A stretch of 64,000 nucleotides of DNA from Pelomonas baiyunensis (GCF_043555935.1 NZ_JBIGIB010000002.1:620001-684000), one strand, 5' to 3'; positions 1 to 8,570 are shown, numbered from the stretch's first letter. Numbers and translations: made by a program. The notes: a model not told the origin generated them from the sequence alone.

Positions 1-1106
1 ACTTTGCGTTCGCCTCGGCGAACTGGGTGAAGCTGAACCCGCCAGCTGAGCTCGTCGGCAACAGTCTGGAAAAGGCTCGTCATGCGTACCGGGAGAGCTT
101 CGTCCGAATCGAGCGTGAGACGGCGCGGTCACGTGGCGAGGAGCGAGAGCGGTCCTATGGCGTCCACTCGATTGAAAGCGTTGAAGCTCGGAAACCAGGT
201 TTTGTGCCGCTGACCGTGAGTCTGGAGGTTGATGCGAAGAACGCAGTGACGGCTAGGCTGCCGAACGAGTTCGAAGCGGGGGCCAGCCTGGAGCTGCTGA
301 CGGAGTTCAGGGAGCGCGTTGCGGCTTCTTTGGAGAGCCACGCTCAAGTTGGCGAGGACGGCGTGCAAGAGTTCCTCGCGTTGTTCGAGCTCGACTTCCT
401 TCGTCCATACGCACTGGAGGCCGACCTGAACGCACACAAGCTGGCCACGGACATCGAACGTGGTTTGAGCGCTCCAGCAGGGATTCAGCCGCTTTTCGGC
501 GGCGTGTATCTCAAGAGGAATCGCGACGCGGTCCTGAGCCACATTCATGAGGCGCGAGGTGGGCACAAGGGGCAGCCAAGCTTCCAGAGCTCACTCGGTT
601 GGCTCGCACCGGACTACGCGCTGTGGGGTCGCGGCGATGATTTCAAGCAGTCCGTGGACGCCTTTCGGAAGGCCATCCGGAGCATCGGCAAGGGTGATGA
701 CCTGTACGTGTTCGACAGAGCGGAGGAGCGCCAAGAGGCAGCCGTGAGAAGCATGTATACCGGTACAGGCCTGGTCGAACTCCACCTCATGCGGCCGCCA
801 CCCGCTTCGTCAGCACGCTGGCATGCTTCCCTCGAACTGATGCTGTATCCCGGGAGGTTCGCAGTGGTGCTACTTCACGCGGCGCTGCCCTCGTCGCCCG
901 GTGCGCGCGTGCCCTTCGGATTCATTTCGACCCGTCCGAAGCACTTGCGACTGGTCCATCAGCTCATGCTCGATGCCGGAAACGGAAACCGTTACGCCGG
1001 GCGTTGGAGTCCAGGCCGCGATAGTGGCCCAAGTCGGCCGCAGACCCTTTTCGCCGCGTGTTCCTTCCTCGCGTATTCAGACATCCAGCTGTCGTCTACC
1101 CCATGA
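1..1106 (+). CDS. Unknown protein upstream of pglZ, 5' end outside window
   Basis: The frame is already open at the window edge (in-frame residues precede a possible GTG start at base 27), so the real start probably lies to the left. About 367 residues are visible and the stop is 10 bases before pglZ, which suggests co-transcription. I do not recognise a family. The visible part looks soluble, with no membrane segment, Walker motif or methyltransferase motif, and has a Ser/Pro/Arg-rich C-terminus. Known context: type 1 BREX loci often carry extra genes between pglX and pglZ, while type 4 has brxC before pglZ. Inference: a BREX accessory gene, although the C-terminus of a larger core protein cannot be excluded. 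Confidence 0.6.
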   Translation, partial: FAFASANWVKLNPPAELVGNSLEKARHAYRESFVRIERETARSRGEERERSYGVHSIESVEARKPGFVPLTVSLEVDAKNAVTARLPNEFEAGASLELLTEFRERVAASLESHAQVGEDGVQEFLALFELDFLRPYALEADLNAHKLATDIERGLSAPAGIQPLFGGVYLKRNRDAVLSHIHEARGGHKGQPSFQSSLGWLAPDYALWGRGDDFKQSVDAFRKAIRSIGKGDDLYVFDRAEERQEAAVRSMYTGTGLVELHLMRPPPASSARWHASLELMLYPGRFAVVLLHAALPSSPGARVPFGFISTRPKHLRLVHQLMLDAGNGNRYAGRWSPGRDSGPSRPQTLFAACSFLAYSDIQLSSTP

Positions 1107-1116
1107 CGGGTCTCAA

Positions 1117-3441
1117 ATGAATCTCAAGTCGAAACTCGCCGAGGCGCTGCAGGCTGCGGCCAAGGTCAATCGGTCTCTGATGACCGCTCCTGCTGCGGTA
1201 CTTTGGCCCGACCCTGACCGTCAGTGGCAGAAGGTCATCCCATCGCTTGCCGAGTGTGTTCCTGGTCTATTGACCTTGGGGGACTACGAGCCGGAGGCGA
1301 ATCGAGGCCCAAGCATCTGGCTGAAGGCCGTTGTCGGCGGTGCGATACCGTTGCTCAAGCCCGGAGCGCTTCCCGTCATCTACTTGCCCGGCATCAGCAA
1401 AGCCGACCTGAGGGCCATCGAGTCATGTCCACGGGACCTGCAGCCGCTTGCAGAGTTGCAGTATCGCGGGACGTTCTGGGCTCAGGTGAACGGAAAGGAC
1501 TGGACCGTCAACGCCTTCCTGACGTCCAAGGCTGGTGGCCTCGGGCTGGACGTCGCTCAAGACAAGGCGACCCAGGAGGCGTTGACCCAGGTACTCAATG
1601 CCGGCGTGCTGATGGAGACTGCGGTGGCGGACCTCCAGGGGCGCTCCATCAACTCGGAATGGTTGCTCAGCCTGTTGGCACCGAACCCCACCCGCGACCT
1701 ACTGCTGTGGATGAACGAACCGTCTGTTGTTCAGCGTCAGTGGGGTGATGTTCTTTGGAGCGTTTTCATCAAGCGCTGCAGGTCCGACTTCGGCTTCGAC
1801 CCGGTGGCCGATGGGGTGCTGGTGGCCGCCGAGCGCCTGGCCAAGGGGGAAGGCAAATGGGTTGCAGTCGCCGTGCTGTACCGCGACTCGTTCGCCTGCT
1901 TCCCGAACGTGTACCCGCTGCTGGCGAAGGTCCAGCCGCCGCAGATGGGCCTGTTCCCAGACCAGGAACTGCTGGCCGGCTACCCGCAGGCCAACGAGGA
2001 ATGCGAAAACGCCCTGCGCTACGCCTTGGCAGCCTGCGCGAGCATGGACGCGGCCCAGGCGCGTACAGCGGTTGCTACCGCAGAGAAGGAGCACGGGCAG
2101 CGTCGAGGCTGGCTGTGGTCGCGCATGGGGCGCTCGCCGTTGGCTGCCGCACTCGAGCATTTGGCAGAAGTTGCCCAGCGAAGCGCGGTTCTCCCAATCG
2201 GACAAACACCAGCGGAGCTGGCGGCCAGCTACCAGCAGTCGGGATGGCAGGTCGACCAGGCGGCACTGAAAGCACTCGGCTGCGTCCAGGCAAAGAGCGA
2301 TGCTGAACCCGTTGGCGCGGCCTTGCGTGCGATGTACCTGCCCTGGCTCGAGGAATCTGCCAGGAGGCTGCAGGAAGCGGTCAAAGACACTGGTGGCTTG
2401 AAGGCGCTGTCGAGTCCGAACAACGGAACGCTCACGGAGGGGACATGCACGGTTTTTGTCGACGGCCTGCGGTACGACGTTGCCCGACTGCTGGAGCAGC
2501 GCCTTTTGCCGCTTGGCAAAGCCAGCGTTGAGGCCAACTGGACCAGCATGCCCTCGGTTACAGCTTCCGGAAAGGCGTGGTGCTCGCCGGTGGCAGGTTT
2601 CATCGCCGGCACAGCAGACGATGTTGACTTCGAGCCCAGGGTGGCCGCCGACGGCAAGCCGCTCTCGGCTCACAATTTTCGGAAACTGCTGAGCGAACAA
2701 GGTGTCTCGCCTCTTGAGAAGCACGAGACCGGGGACCCACAGGGCCGAGCATGGACCGAAGCCGGCGACCTCGACCACTACGGGCACGAGCACGGCGTAC
2801 GCCTGGCTCGCGACATGACGACCCAGCTGGACCAGGTCGTCGAGCGCATCACCGAACTTGTCGATGCCGGCTGGAAACGCATCCGCGTCGTCACTGACCA
2901 CGGTTGGTTGTTGCTCCCCGGGGGGCTTCCGAAGTCTGAATTGGCGAAGCACCAGGCCGAGACCCGCTGGGGTCGATGTGCTGTCCTCAAGGACAGCGCC
3001 CATGGCACGCCGCTGACCTTCGGCTGGGACTGGTGCAAGGATGTGCAGGTGGCCTACGCCCCTGGGGTGACCAACTTCATGGCCGGCGCAGACTATGCGC
3101 ACGGCGGTATCAGCTTGCAAGAATGCCTCGTCCCTGTCTTGCAGCTGGAATGCGCCGGTACGGCTTCACCAGGTGCTGCCGTGACGATTCAGTCGGTCAC
3201 ATGGAAGGGCCTGCGGTGCACAGTGGTGGTGGCCGGTGCCTCGGTGGGCCAGCGGGTGGACATCCGCACCAAGGCGGCTTTGGCTTCCAGTTCGCTTGCA
3301 GCGAGCAAGCCCCTTGATGGTGGGAAGGCCAGCCTGGCGGTGGCCGATGACGAGCAAATGGGCGCAGCAGCCGTGGTGGTGGTGCTTGGGGCCGACGGCG
3401 AAGTCGTGCAGAAGCAGGCGACCACGGTGGGAGAAAAGTGA
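1117..3441 (+). CDS. pglZ: BREX alkaline-phosphatase-superfamily protein PglZ
   Basis: PglZ is a core component of BREX phage-defence systems and belongs to the alkaline phosphatase superfamily; its exact chemistry in defence is not settled. The protein has 774 residues from the ATG chosen here, 10 bases after the preceding stop. The PglZ core is visible as FVDGLRYDVAR near residues 448-458 and VVTDHGWLLLPGG near 590-603, where the acidic and histidine residues fit metal ligands of the superfamily, with an HYGHEHG stretch between them. The N-terminal half carries no motif I can name. The stop overlaps the GTG of brxL (GTGA), so the two are translationally coupled. PglZ next to BrxL is the arrangement of type 1 and type 4 BREX; the rest of the locus would lie left of the window. 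Confidence 0.9.
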   Translation: MNLKSKLAEALQAAAKVNRSLMTAPAAVLWPDPDRQWQKVIPSLAECVPGLLTLGDYEPEANRGPSIWLKAVVGGAIPLLKPGALPVIYLPGISKADLRAIESCPRDLQPLAELQYRGTFWAQVNGKDWTVNAFLTSKAGGLGLDVAQDKATQEALTQVLNAGVLMETAVADLQGRSINSEWLLSLLAPNPTRDLLLWMNEPSVVQRQWGDVLWSVFIKRCRSDFGFDPVADGVLVAAERLAKGEGKWVAVAVLYRDSFACFPNVYPLLAKVQPPQMGLFPDQELLAGYPQANEECENALRYALAACASMDAAQARTAVATAEKEHGQRRGWLWSRMGRSPLAAALEHLAEVAQRSAVLPIGQTPAELAASYQQSGWQVDQAALKALGCVQAKSDAEPVGAALRAMYLPWLEESARRLQEAVKDTGGLKALSSPNNGTLTEGTCTVFVDGLRYDVARLLEQRLLPLGKASVEANWTSMPSVTASGKAWCSPVAGFIAGTADDVDFEPRVAADGKPLSAHNFRKLLSEQGVSPLEKHETGDPQGRAWTEAGDLDHYGHEHGVRLARDMTTQLDQVVERITELVDAGWKRIRVVTDHGWLLLPGGLPKSELAKHQAETRWGRCAVLKDSAHGTPLTFGWDWCKDVQVAYAPGVTNFMAGADYAHGGISLQECLVPVLQLECAGTASPGAAVTIQSVTWKGLRCTVVVAGASVGQRVDIRTKAALASSSLAASKPLDGGKASLAVADDEQMGAAAVVVVLGADGEVVQKQATTVGEK

Positions 3442-5489
3442 CGATGCAACTCGACGAATTGGACCGAAAGGCTACGGCCGCTTACGAGGGCTACGTGGTT
3501 CGCAAGGACTTGGTGCGCACGTTCAGCCGCCAGTTTCCGGTGCCGACCTATGTGGTCGAGTTCCTGCTCGGCCGCTACTGCGCCACGACGGACGAAGCCG
3601 AAATCCAGGAAGGCCTGGACATCGTGCAGCGGCAGCTGGGCTCTCGCACCGTGAAAGCCGGCGAGGAAGAGCTATTCAAGGCCAGGGCCCGGGAATCGGG
3701 CTCCGTGAAAATCATCGACATCATCACGGCCAGGCTTGATTCCAAGACTGACTCCTACGTCGCCACCTTGCCCAGCTTGCGGTTGAACGAGGTTCGACTG
3801 ACTCCAGAGATGGTGAAGGACAACGAGCGCATGCTGACCGGCGGCTTCTATGCCGAGGTCACCTTGGGCTACGACGCTTCCATCGCACAGGAGAAAGGTG
3901 GCCGCCCTTTCGGCGTCGATGCGTTGCGTGCCATCCAGCTTTCCAAACGCGAAGTCCTGGAAGCCCTGGCCAAGTGCCGCGAACAGTTCACGACAGCCGA
4001 GTGGCGCGACCTGCTGCTGCGCAGCGTCGGCTTCGAACCTGAAACGCTGCCCGAGCGGGCCAAGGATGCCCTGTTGCTGCGTATGGTCCCCTTCGTCGAG
4101 CGCAACTACAACCTGGTCGAGCTGGGGCCGCGTGGCACCGGCAAGTCGCACCTGTTCCAGCAGGTGTCGCCCTACGCGCACCTCATCTCCGGCGGCAAGG
4201 CCACCGTGGCCCGCATGTTCGTCAACAACGCCAGCGGCCAGCGGGGCCTGGTATGCCAGTACGACGTGGTGTGCTTCGACGAGGTGTCGGGTGTCTCCTT
4301 CGACCAGAAGGACGGCGTCAACATCATGAAGGGCTACATGGAGAGCGGCGAGTTCTCCCGTGGCAAGGAGAGCATCCGCGCTGACGGCTCCATCGTGCTG
4401 GTGGGCAACTTCGACGTGGACGTGGAGCACCAGCAGCGCATCGGACATCTGTTCGGCCCGTTGCCGCCCGAAATGCGTGACGACACGGCCTTCATGGACC
4501 GCATCCACTGCTTCCTGCCAGGCTGGGACGTGCCCAAGCTCAACCCGGGGCTGTTCACTCAGCATTTCGGCCTCGTCAGCGACTTCCTGTCCGAGTGCTT
4601 CACACAGCTGCGCAACCAAAGTCGCGTGTCCACCCTGCAGGGGCGGGTGTACTGGGGCGGAGCACTCTCCGGCCGAGACCTCAACGGCGTCAACAAGACC
4701 GTGAGTGGCCTGCTTAAGCTGCTGTACCCGAACGCGGACACGCCGGTCAGCGACGAGGACCTGGAATGGGCCGTGCGTCTGGCGCTGGAAGTGCGGCGGC
4801 GGGTCAAGGAACAACAGAAGCGCATCGGCGCGGCCGAGTTCCGCAACACGCACTTCAGCTACACGATGGGCGCTGAGGGCGTGGAGAAGTTCGTCAGTAC
4901 ACCCGAGCTGCAGAGCCAAGGCGGCATCGGCGACGAGCCATTGGAATGCGGCCAGATTTGGACGCTGAGCCCCGGCGGACAGGATGAGCACCCAGGGCTG
5001 TTCCGCCTTGAGGCCACAGAGGGGCCGGGCAGCGGCGTGCGGGTGCTCAACAACCCGGTTCCGGCCCCGTTCAAGGAATCGATTCGCTGCGCCGAGCAGA
5101 ACCTTTACGCCCGCTCACAGCAGCTGGTTGGCGACCGGGACCCGCGGTCACACGAGTTCTCGGTGCAACTGCGAGGCTTCGACGCGGCCAAGTCCGGCGC
5201 CAAGACGGGCGTGGCTGCGCTCATCGCCCTGTCCAGCGCGTTGCTGAAGAAGTCGGTACGCGGTGGCTTGGTGGTTGCCGGTGAGGTGACGCTGGGCGGC
5301 ACCATCGAGCCCATTCACAACGCCGTCACGCTGGCCGAAATCGCAGTCGAAAAGGGTGCCAAATCCCTGCTGCTCCCGGTCTCGTGCCGTCGGCAGTTGT
5401 TCGACCTGTCCGACGAGATGGCGACCAAGCTCGATATCGAGTTCTATCAGGACGGGCGGGATGCGTTGTTGAAGGCGCTGGCCGATTGA
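3438..5489 (+). CDS. brxL: BREX Lon-like AAA+ protein BrxL
   Basis: BrxL is a BREX core protein with an AAA+ ATPase domain and a C-terminal Lon-protease-like domain, needed for phage resistance in type 1 systems. Walker A reads LGPRGTGKSHLF near residues 229-240 and Walker B VVCFDEVSG near 277-285. The C-terminal domain is visible as VAGEVTLGGTIEPIHNAV near 613-630. In Lon the catalytic serine lies in a DGPSAG loop; here the matching stretch reads SGAKTG, and the lysine position after the PI motif is not lysine, so the protease dyad appears absent. Start: GTG overlapping the pglZ stop; an in-frame ATG 6 bases further is equally possible, with a GGGAG ribosome site upstream of both. 683 residues. 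Confidence 0.93.
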   Translation: MTMQLDELDRKATAAYEGYVVRKDLVRTFSRQFPVPTYVVEFLLGRYCATTDEAEIQEGLDIVQRQLGSRTVKAGEEELFKARARESGSVKIIDIITARLDSKTDSYVATLPSLRLNEVRLTPEMVKDNERMLTGGFYAEVTLGYDASIAQEKGGRPFGVDALRAIQLSKREVLEALAKCREQFTTAEWRDLLLRSVGFEPETLPERAKDALLLRMVPFVERNYNLVELGPRGTGKSHLFQQVSPYAHLISGGKATVARMFVNNASGQRGLVCQYDVVCFDEVSGVSFDQKDGVNIMKGYMESGEFSRGKESIRADGSIVLVGNFDVDVEHQQRIGHLFGPLPPEMRDDTAFMDRIHCFLPGWDVPKLNPGLFTQHFGLVSDFLSECFTQLRNQSRVSTLQGRVYWGGALSGRDLNGVNKTVSGLLKLLYPNADTPVSDEDLEWAVRLALEVRRRVKEQQKRIGAAEFRNTHFSYTMGAEGVEKFVSTPELQSQGGIGDEPLECGQIWTLSPGGQDEHPGLFRLEATEGPGSGVRVLNNPVPAPFKESIRCAEQNLYARSQQLVGDRDPRSHEFSVQLRGFDAAKSGAKTGVAALIALSSALLKKSVRGGLVVAGEVTLGGTIEPIHNAVTLAEIAVEKGAKSLLLPVSCRRQLFDLSDEMATKLDIEFYQDGRDALLKALAD

Positions 5490-5519
5490 CGCCGCTAATT
5501 TGCCGGATGGCCACCGTCA

Positions 5520-6287
5520 ATGCTCACTGACTTTGCCATCGCCGATTCCACAACCCTCCAGTGCCTGCGAGGTGTTAGTGAAGTTGTGATTGGCGGCGAC
5601 GCTCTTGCACTGGGCCCGCTGGTCGAGACATTGATGTTCCGGCGAAGGAGCATCAGTCCAAGTCTTCGCCTCAAGGTCTCAGTTCCGCCAGAAGTTGGGA
5701 GTGCGCTTCGTCAACTTCCGGCAGACCGAACCTGGAGCTTCAGGCAGTCTGGCGCAGTCGGTGTTTTGCGAGCACAACACGGGACGCCATCTGAGGCGGA
5801 CGAACTGGAATCGCAGCGATTCCTGCTTGCACTCCTTCGCGCCGCCACCTCCGCAGGAATGCCCAGACCGGCGGCCCAAGCCATCGCCGGCGCGGCAGGC
5901 GAGCTCTTGGACAACATCACGCAGCACGCGGGCACAGGTGAAGACGCTCTCGCGGCCTTCAGTACGGAGGCCGGCTCGCTCTGGCTTTCTGTAGGTGATG
6001 CCGGGCAGGGCATGTTGCCCACGTACTCGAAGTACCCGGTTGTCACGTCAGCGAAGGATGCCCTGCAAATGGCCGTCGTGGAGCATCGTTCGTCTACTGG
6101 TGAACCTGAGAGAGGGCAGGGCTATCGAGACTTGCTGCGTGCGCTTGGCTCGCTTGACGCGTCTTTGCGAGTCCGAACCGGAGACGCGAGCTTGGAATGC
6201 GAAGGGGTGGCAGGCTCTCGCCCATGGGTTTCACGTGAACAGGTGCAACTGGTCGGCTGCGTTGTCAGTGCCCACCTGCGGTGGTAG
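5520..6287 (+). CDS. GHKL-type (histidine-kinase-like) ATPase
   Basis: 255 residues. The C-terminal half is a HATPase_c fold: N box GELLDNITQHA around residues 127-137 (Asn132 as Mg/ATP ligand), G1 box GDAGQG at 159-164, and a G2-like RGQGYRDLL at 198-206. There is no histidine-kinase dimerisation domain and no receiver, so it resembles stand-alone anti-sigma or partner-switch ATPases. The N-terminal 100 residues are unassigned. It starts 30 bases after brxL on the same strand and could be transcribed with BREX. Its 3' end overlaps the convergent DUF4417 gene by 57 bases. Its likely partner is the STAS-like protein encoded at the far end of that convergent operon, because HATPase and STAS-like DUF4325 proteins commonly pair. 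The partner role is inferred. Confidence 0.75.
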   Translation: MLTDFAIADSTTLQCLRGVSEVVIGGDALALGPLVETLMFRRRSISPSLRLKVSVPPEVGSALRQLPADRTWSFRQSGAVGVLRAQHGTPSEADELESQRFLLALLRAATSAGMPRPAAQAIAGAAGELLDNITQHAGTGEDALAAFSTEAGSLWLSVGDAGQGMLPTYSKYPVVTSAKDALQMAVVEHRSSTGEPERGQGYRDLLRALGSLDASLRVRTGDASLECEGVAGSRPWVSREQVQLVGCVVSAHLRW

Positions 6288-7430
6288 AACTGGTGGCCTC
6301 AGGTCAAGCACTTGCTGGGGCGAAGGCGTCAGGGTCAAGCTTGATGAGTGGTACCGTCGCTCGGCGGCGCTGACTAGCCGCTTGAATAGTGCTCCGATGG
6401 GTGCTTCTGGACTACCCTGCCGGGGTCGATACCGTAGCACTTCATCTGCTCCGAACGTCGGCTCTTGGCGATGCATTGCCTTGAAGTAGGGCGTTGCATC
6501 CAGCCAAAGGACTTGTTCGAAGGACTTCTCTAGTCGATGGGCATGTTCCGCCGCACCCCGCACAGCGATGAGAAGCGGCCTTCCGACGCTGGCCCGGAGC
6601 TTCTCCAGGCGAGCAATGTAGCGGTCGGCATCTACTCCGAGCTTTGCGCCTGTCAGGAACTCAAATGCGATGGATGTCACTTCAGGCCGAGCCGCGATGA
6701 AGGCAGCCCAACGCTCGAAGTCGAAATCCGTTCGACCGTTGATGTGCAGGGCGGTTGGAAGTCCGGCCTCGTTCATCGAGTACCACATCCAGGCAATTCG
6801 CTTCATCGCATGCAAATTGTCCTGCCGCGGTGAGTCCAGGTAGAGACTGTAGTTCGGGGAGGTCGCGAAAATTGCTCCAGCTTCCTTCATGGCCTTGAAG
6901 GTCTCGCGAAGACCTGACAGGCCCCACGACCGTTCAACATAGCGGTCGTCCTCGATGCCAGTGAGCACCCAGCCAGTCTTGGCGACTACTCCGTGGTCAC
7001 GCTTCAACTCTGCTGCTGTCTTAGCCCTTGTCTTGCGACCTCGTCCTGTGAGGGCTCGAGTCAGCGGGATGGCCGCGAAATCCAGCTCGACCGGCCGGCG
7101 CTGAGCGACCTGCCCCTCAAGAATGGTCACCATCGACGGCAACTTCGGGAGTTCCGGTGTCGCCTTCCGAGGAATGTTCTCCAGACCGAAGCCGCGAACT
7201 TCGCTGAACCTTCGCGCGAATGTCACTGGTCTCTTCGGGCAGACCAAATCGCACTTGGTGTCGTCGACGCACCTGCAGTGGTCCATGCAAGTGAGTAGGG
7301 TGGTGCCATTCGGCAAGTGCAATCCACCACAGGTGGTTTTGTCAGCACAGCCTTGGCAGCCGAGTAGTGGTTGCGCCGAACCGATGTCCTTGAGGAGCCA
7401 CGCTCCATCGTGAGCTTCGCGCGGCAACAT
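6231..7430 (-). CDS. DUF4417-like protein with N-terminal cysteine cluster
   Basis: 399 residues. The first 65 residues hold a dense set of cysteines (CQGCADKTTC, then CMDHCRCVDDTKC and VCP), which suggests an iron-sulfur or zinc site. Residues about 190-260 contain SPNYSLYLDSPR followed by a Trp/Tyr-rich helix and an ING-R-DFDFERW stretch, which matches my recollection of DUF4417, a family found in phages and bacteria with no assigned reaction. It is the last gene of a leftward operon: the small gene upstream ends 3 bases before this start. The far end overlaps the converging ATPase gene. I would not assign an activity; a radical or redox function is only a possibility suggested by the cysteines. 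Confidence 0.65.
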   Translation of the reverse strand: MLPREAHDGAWLLKDIGSAQPLLGCQGCADKTTCGGLHLPNGTTLLTCMDHCRCVDDTKCDLVCPKRPVTFARRFSEVRGFGLENIPRKATPELPKLPSMVTILEGQVAQRRPVELDFAAIPLTRALTGRGRKTRAKTAAELKRDHGVVAKTGWVLTGIEDDRYVERSWGLSGLRETFKAMKEAGAIFATSPNYSLYLDSPRQDNLHAMKRIAWMWYSMNEAGLPTALHINGRTDFDFERWAAFIAARPEVTSIAFEFLTGAKLGVDADRYIARLEKLRASVGRPLLIAVRGAAEHAHRLEKSFEQVLWLDATPYFKAMHRQEPTFGADEVLRYRPRQGSPEAPIGALFKRLVSAAERRYHSSSLTLTPSPQQVLDLRPPVLPPQVGTDNAADQLHLFT

Positions 7431-7433
7431 CGG

Positions 7434-7784
7434 TCAGACCTCGTACTCGATGTCGGTTACGCCGACTGCATCTAGGTTCTGGTAGACCCTCCCAGGCATG
7501 ACTCCCTCATGCTGGTCCAGGACATCAAGTAGGCCGGGCGATGGCGCTTCCACTGTAGCCACCTGACAGATGTCCCTGGTGACGGCAACTCCGCCGTTCA
7601 TCATTCTGCGGACGAGAACTTGGTCGCCTGGGCGAAGCACATGGCCAGCCTCGGTTGTCGCTCGAAATACCTCTCGCGCAGTGCCTCCGGACCCAGCGAA
7701 CAGGTCCATGGTGCGGCCGAAAAACTGGCGGCTCCAGGCCTTGGTGTGCTGTTGGCGTTTGCTGCGGATGAAATCAACCCCCAT
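7434..7784 (-). CDS. Small unknown protein in STAS/DUF4417 operon
   Basis: 116 residues, second gene of the leftward operon; its start overlaps the end of the STAS-like gene by 11 bases. The N-terminus is basic and contains MDLFAGSGGTAREVF; the rest reads like a small beta-barrel (RPGDQVLVRRMMNGG and following strands). There is no cysteine cluster, no catalytic motif I recognise and no signal peptide. The overlap with the upstream gene and the 3-base gap to the DUF4417 gene indicate coupled expression with both. Its function is unknown; it could be an adaptor between the STAS-like protein and the DUF4417 protein. Confidence 0.6.
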   Translation of the reverse strand: MGVDFIRSKRQQHTKAWSRQFFGRTMDLFAGSGGTAREVFRATTEAGHVLRPGDQVLVRRMMNGGVAVTRDICQVATVEAPSPGLLDVLDQHEGVMPGRVYQNLDAVGVTDIEYEV

Positions 7785-8346
7785 ACGTGAGACCCCCGAT
7801 GACAGGTGAGTACAGCTTGCGTTTGCCTACCTTTCGTTCGCGAAGTAGGCCCAATGTGTGGAGCGAGACCAGACGATTGTTCCACGCAGTCACCACGCCA
7901 ACCTCGTTAGCTAGCTGACTGACAGCTTGGGCGTCAGCCTCGCCGGCTTGCAGTACCAGGCGCAAGGTTTTGGCAACTTTCTCGTCCAGCTGCCCGCGGA
8001 CTACAGGGCAGCTGAGTTGGCCACCTTTGAGTTCGGCTGCAACGTATGGCAGGTGCATGGCCTCGGCGACCAGGTCAGCCTCCGCCAAGGCGTCTTCAGA
8101 CAGATTCCCGAGAACGAAGGCTGAGCCTTGGCAGGACGCAAGCGCTTGAATGCCTTGGATGAGCCGTCGAAGTGCGCTTCCGCCGAGCGCTTCAACCTCA
8201 CGGAAGTCAAGGACGACCGGCTCACCTTGGACGTGGTCCAGGAGAGGCCCTTTGACGGCCTCTACACAGCGGTCGCCACCTGATACTCCGGTCAGGATAG
8301 ACCGGCCCGTCAGGGCCTGAAGTTTGAGATGCTGCATTTCATTCAC
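7774..8346 (-). CDS. STAS-like (DUF4325-type) protein with C-terminal winged helix
   Basis: 190 residues from the GTG at the promoter-proximal end, or 187 from an ATG three codons later. Residues about 40-110 have a STAS-like pattern (VVLDFREVEALGGSALRRLI), as in DUF4325 proteins that pair with HATPase partners. The C-terminal 60 residues form a winged helix: an AQAVSQLANEVGV helix-turn-helix followed by a recognition helix and wing (LHTLGLLRERKVGKRKLYSPV). A STAS fold joined to a DNA-binding domain suggests a switchable transcription factor. A 12-base inverted repeat lies on its start codon, next to a strong -10 element, so autoregulation is likely. First gene of the operon that continues into the small protein and the DUF4417 protein. 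Confidence 0.75.
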   Translation of the reverse strand: MNEMQHLKLQALTGRSILTGVSGGDRCVEAVKGPLLDHVQGEPVVLDFREVEALGGSALRRLIQGIQALASCQGSAFVLGNLSEDALAEADLVAEAMHLPYVAAELKGGQLSCPVVRGQLDEKVAKTLRLVLQAGEADAQAVSQLANEVGVVTAWNNRLVSLHTLGLLRERKVGKRKLYSPVIGGLTYGG

Positions 8347-8367
8347 TCAGTCATGTGAGTGAGTGAA
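8342..8367. promoter_or_regulatory. Operator-like inverted repeat over STAS gene start
   Basis: Arms TTCACTCAGTCA and TGAGTGAGTGAA are separated by 2 bases and match at 11 of 12 positions. The repeat abuts the -10 element of the leftward promoter and covers the likely transcription start and the GTG codon. A repressor bound here would block initiation. The obvious candidate is the winged-helix protein encoded immediately downstream. Confidence 0.7.
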
Positions 8368-8394
8368 ATATACATCCTCTGGTCCAGGAGTCAA
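8367..8394 (-). promoter_or_regulatory. Sigma70-type promoter of STAS/DUF4417 operon
   Basis: Reading leftward: TTGACT (-35), 16 bases, TATATT (-10). Both hexamers are near consensus. The expected start falls 6-8 bases on, inside the operator, so the message would have almost no leader before the GTG or ATG start. Confidence 0.7.
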
Positions 8395-8506
8395 GGCCCT
8401 ACAGCAGAAGCCTGCAGTTCCGAAGGTGGCGGTGGGCCCCGGGCTCGCTCCGATACGGCAGGCCACCTTGGGCGTTGAGCACAAACCTGCCGACCCAGGG
8501 CCGATA

Positions 8507-8541
8507 GCGTGGGCATCGAAATGCAGGTGTTTGGCCCACGC
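8507..8541. repeat. 8-base perfect inverted repeat, loop 19
   Basis: GCGTGGGC and GCCCACGC face each other upstream of the small rightward gene that begins at 8571. It could be a hairpin in that gene's leader or a protein-binding site; there is no T-run to support a terminator. Confidence 0.4.
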
Positions 8542-8570
8542 TCCGCCTGAGCGAAAGATAGAGACATGAC

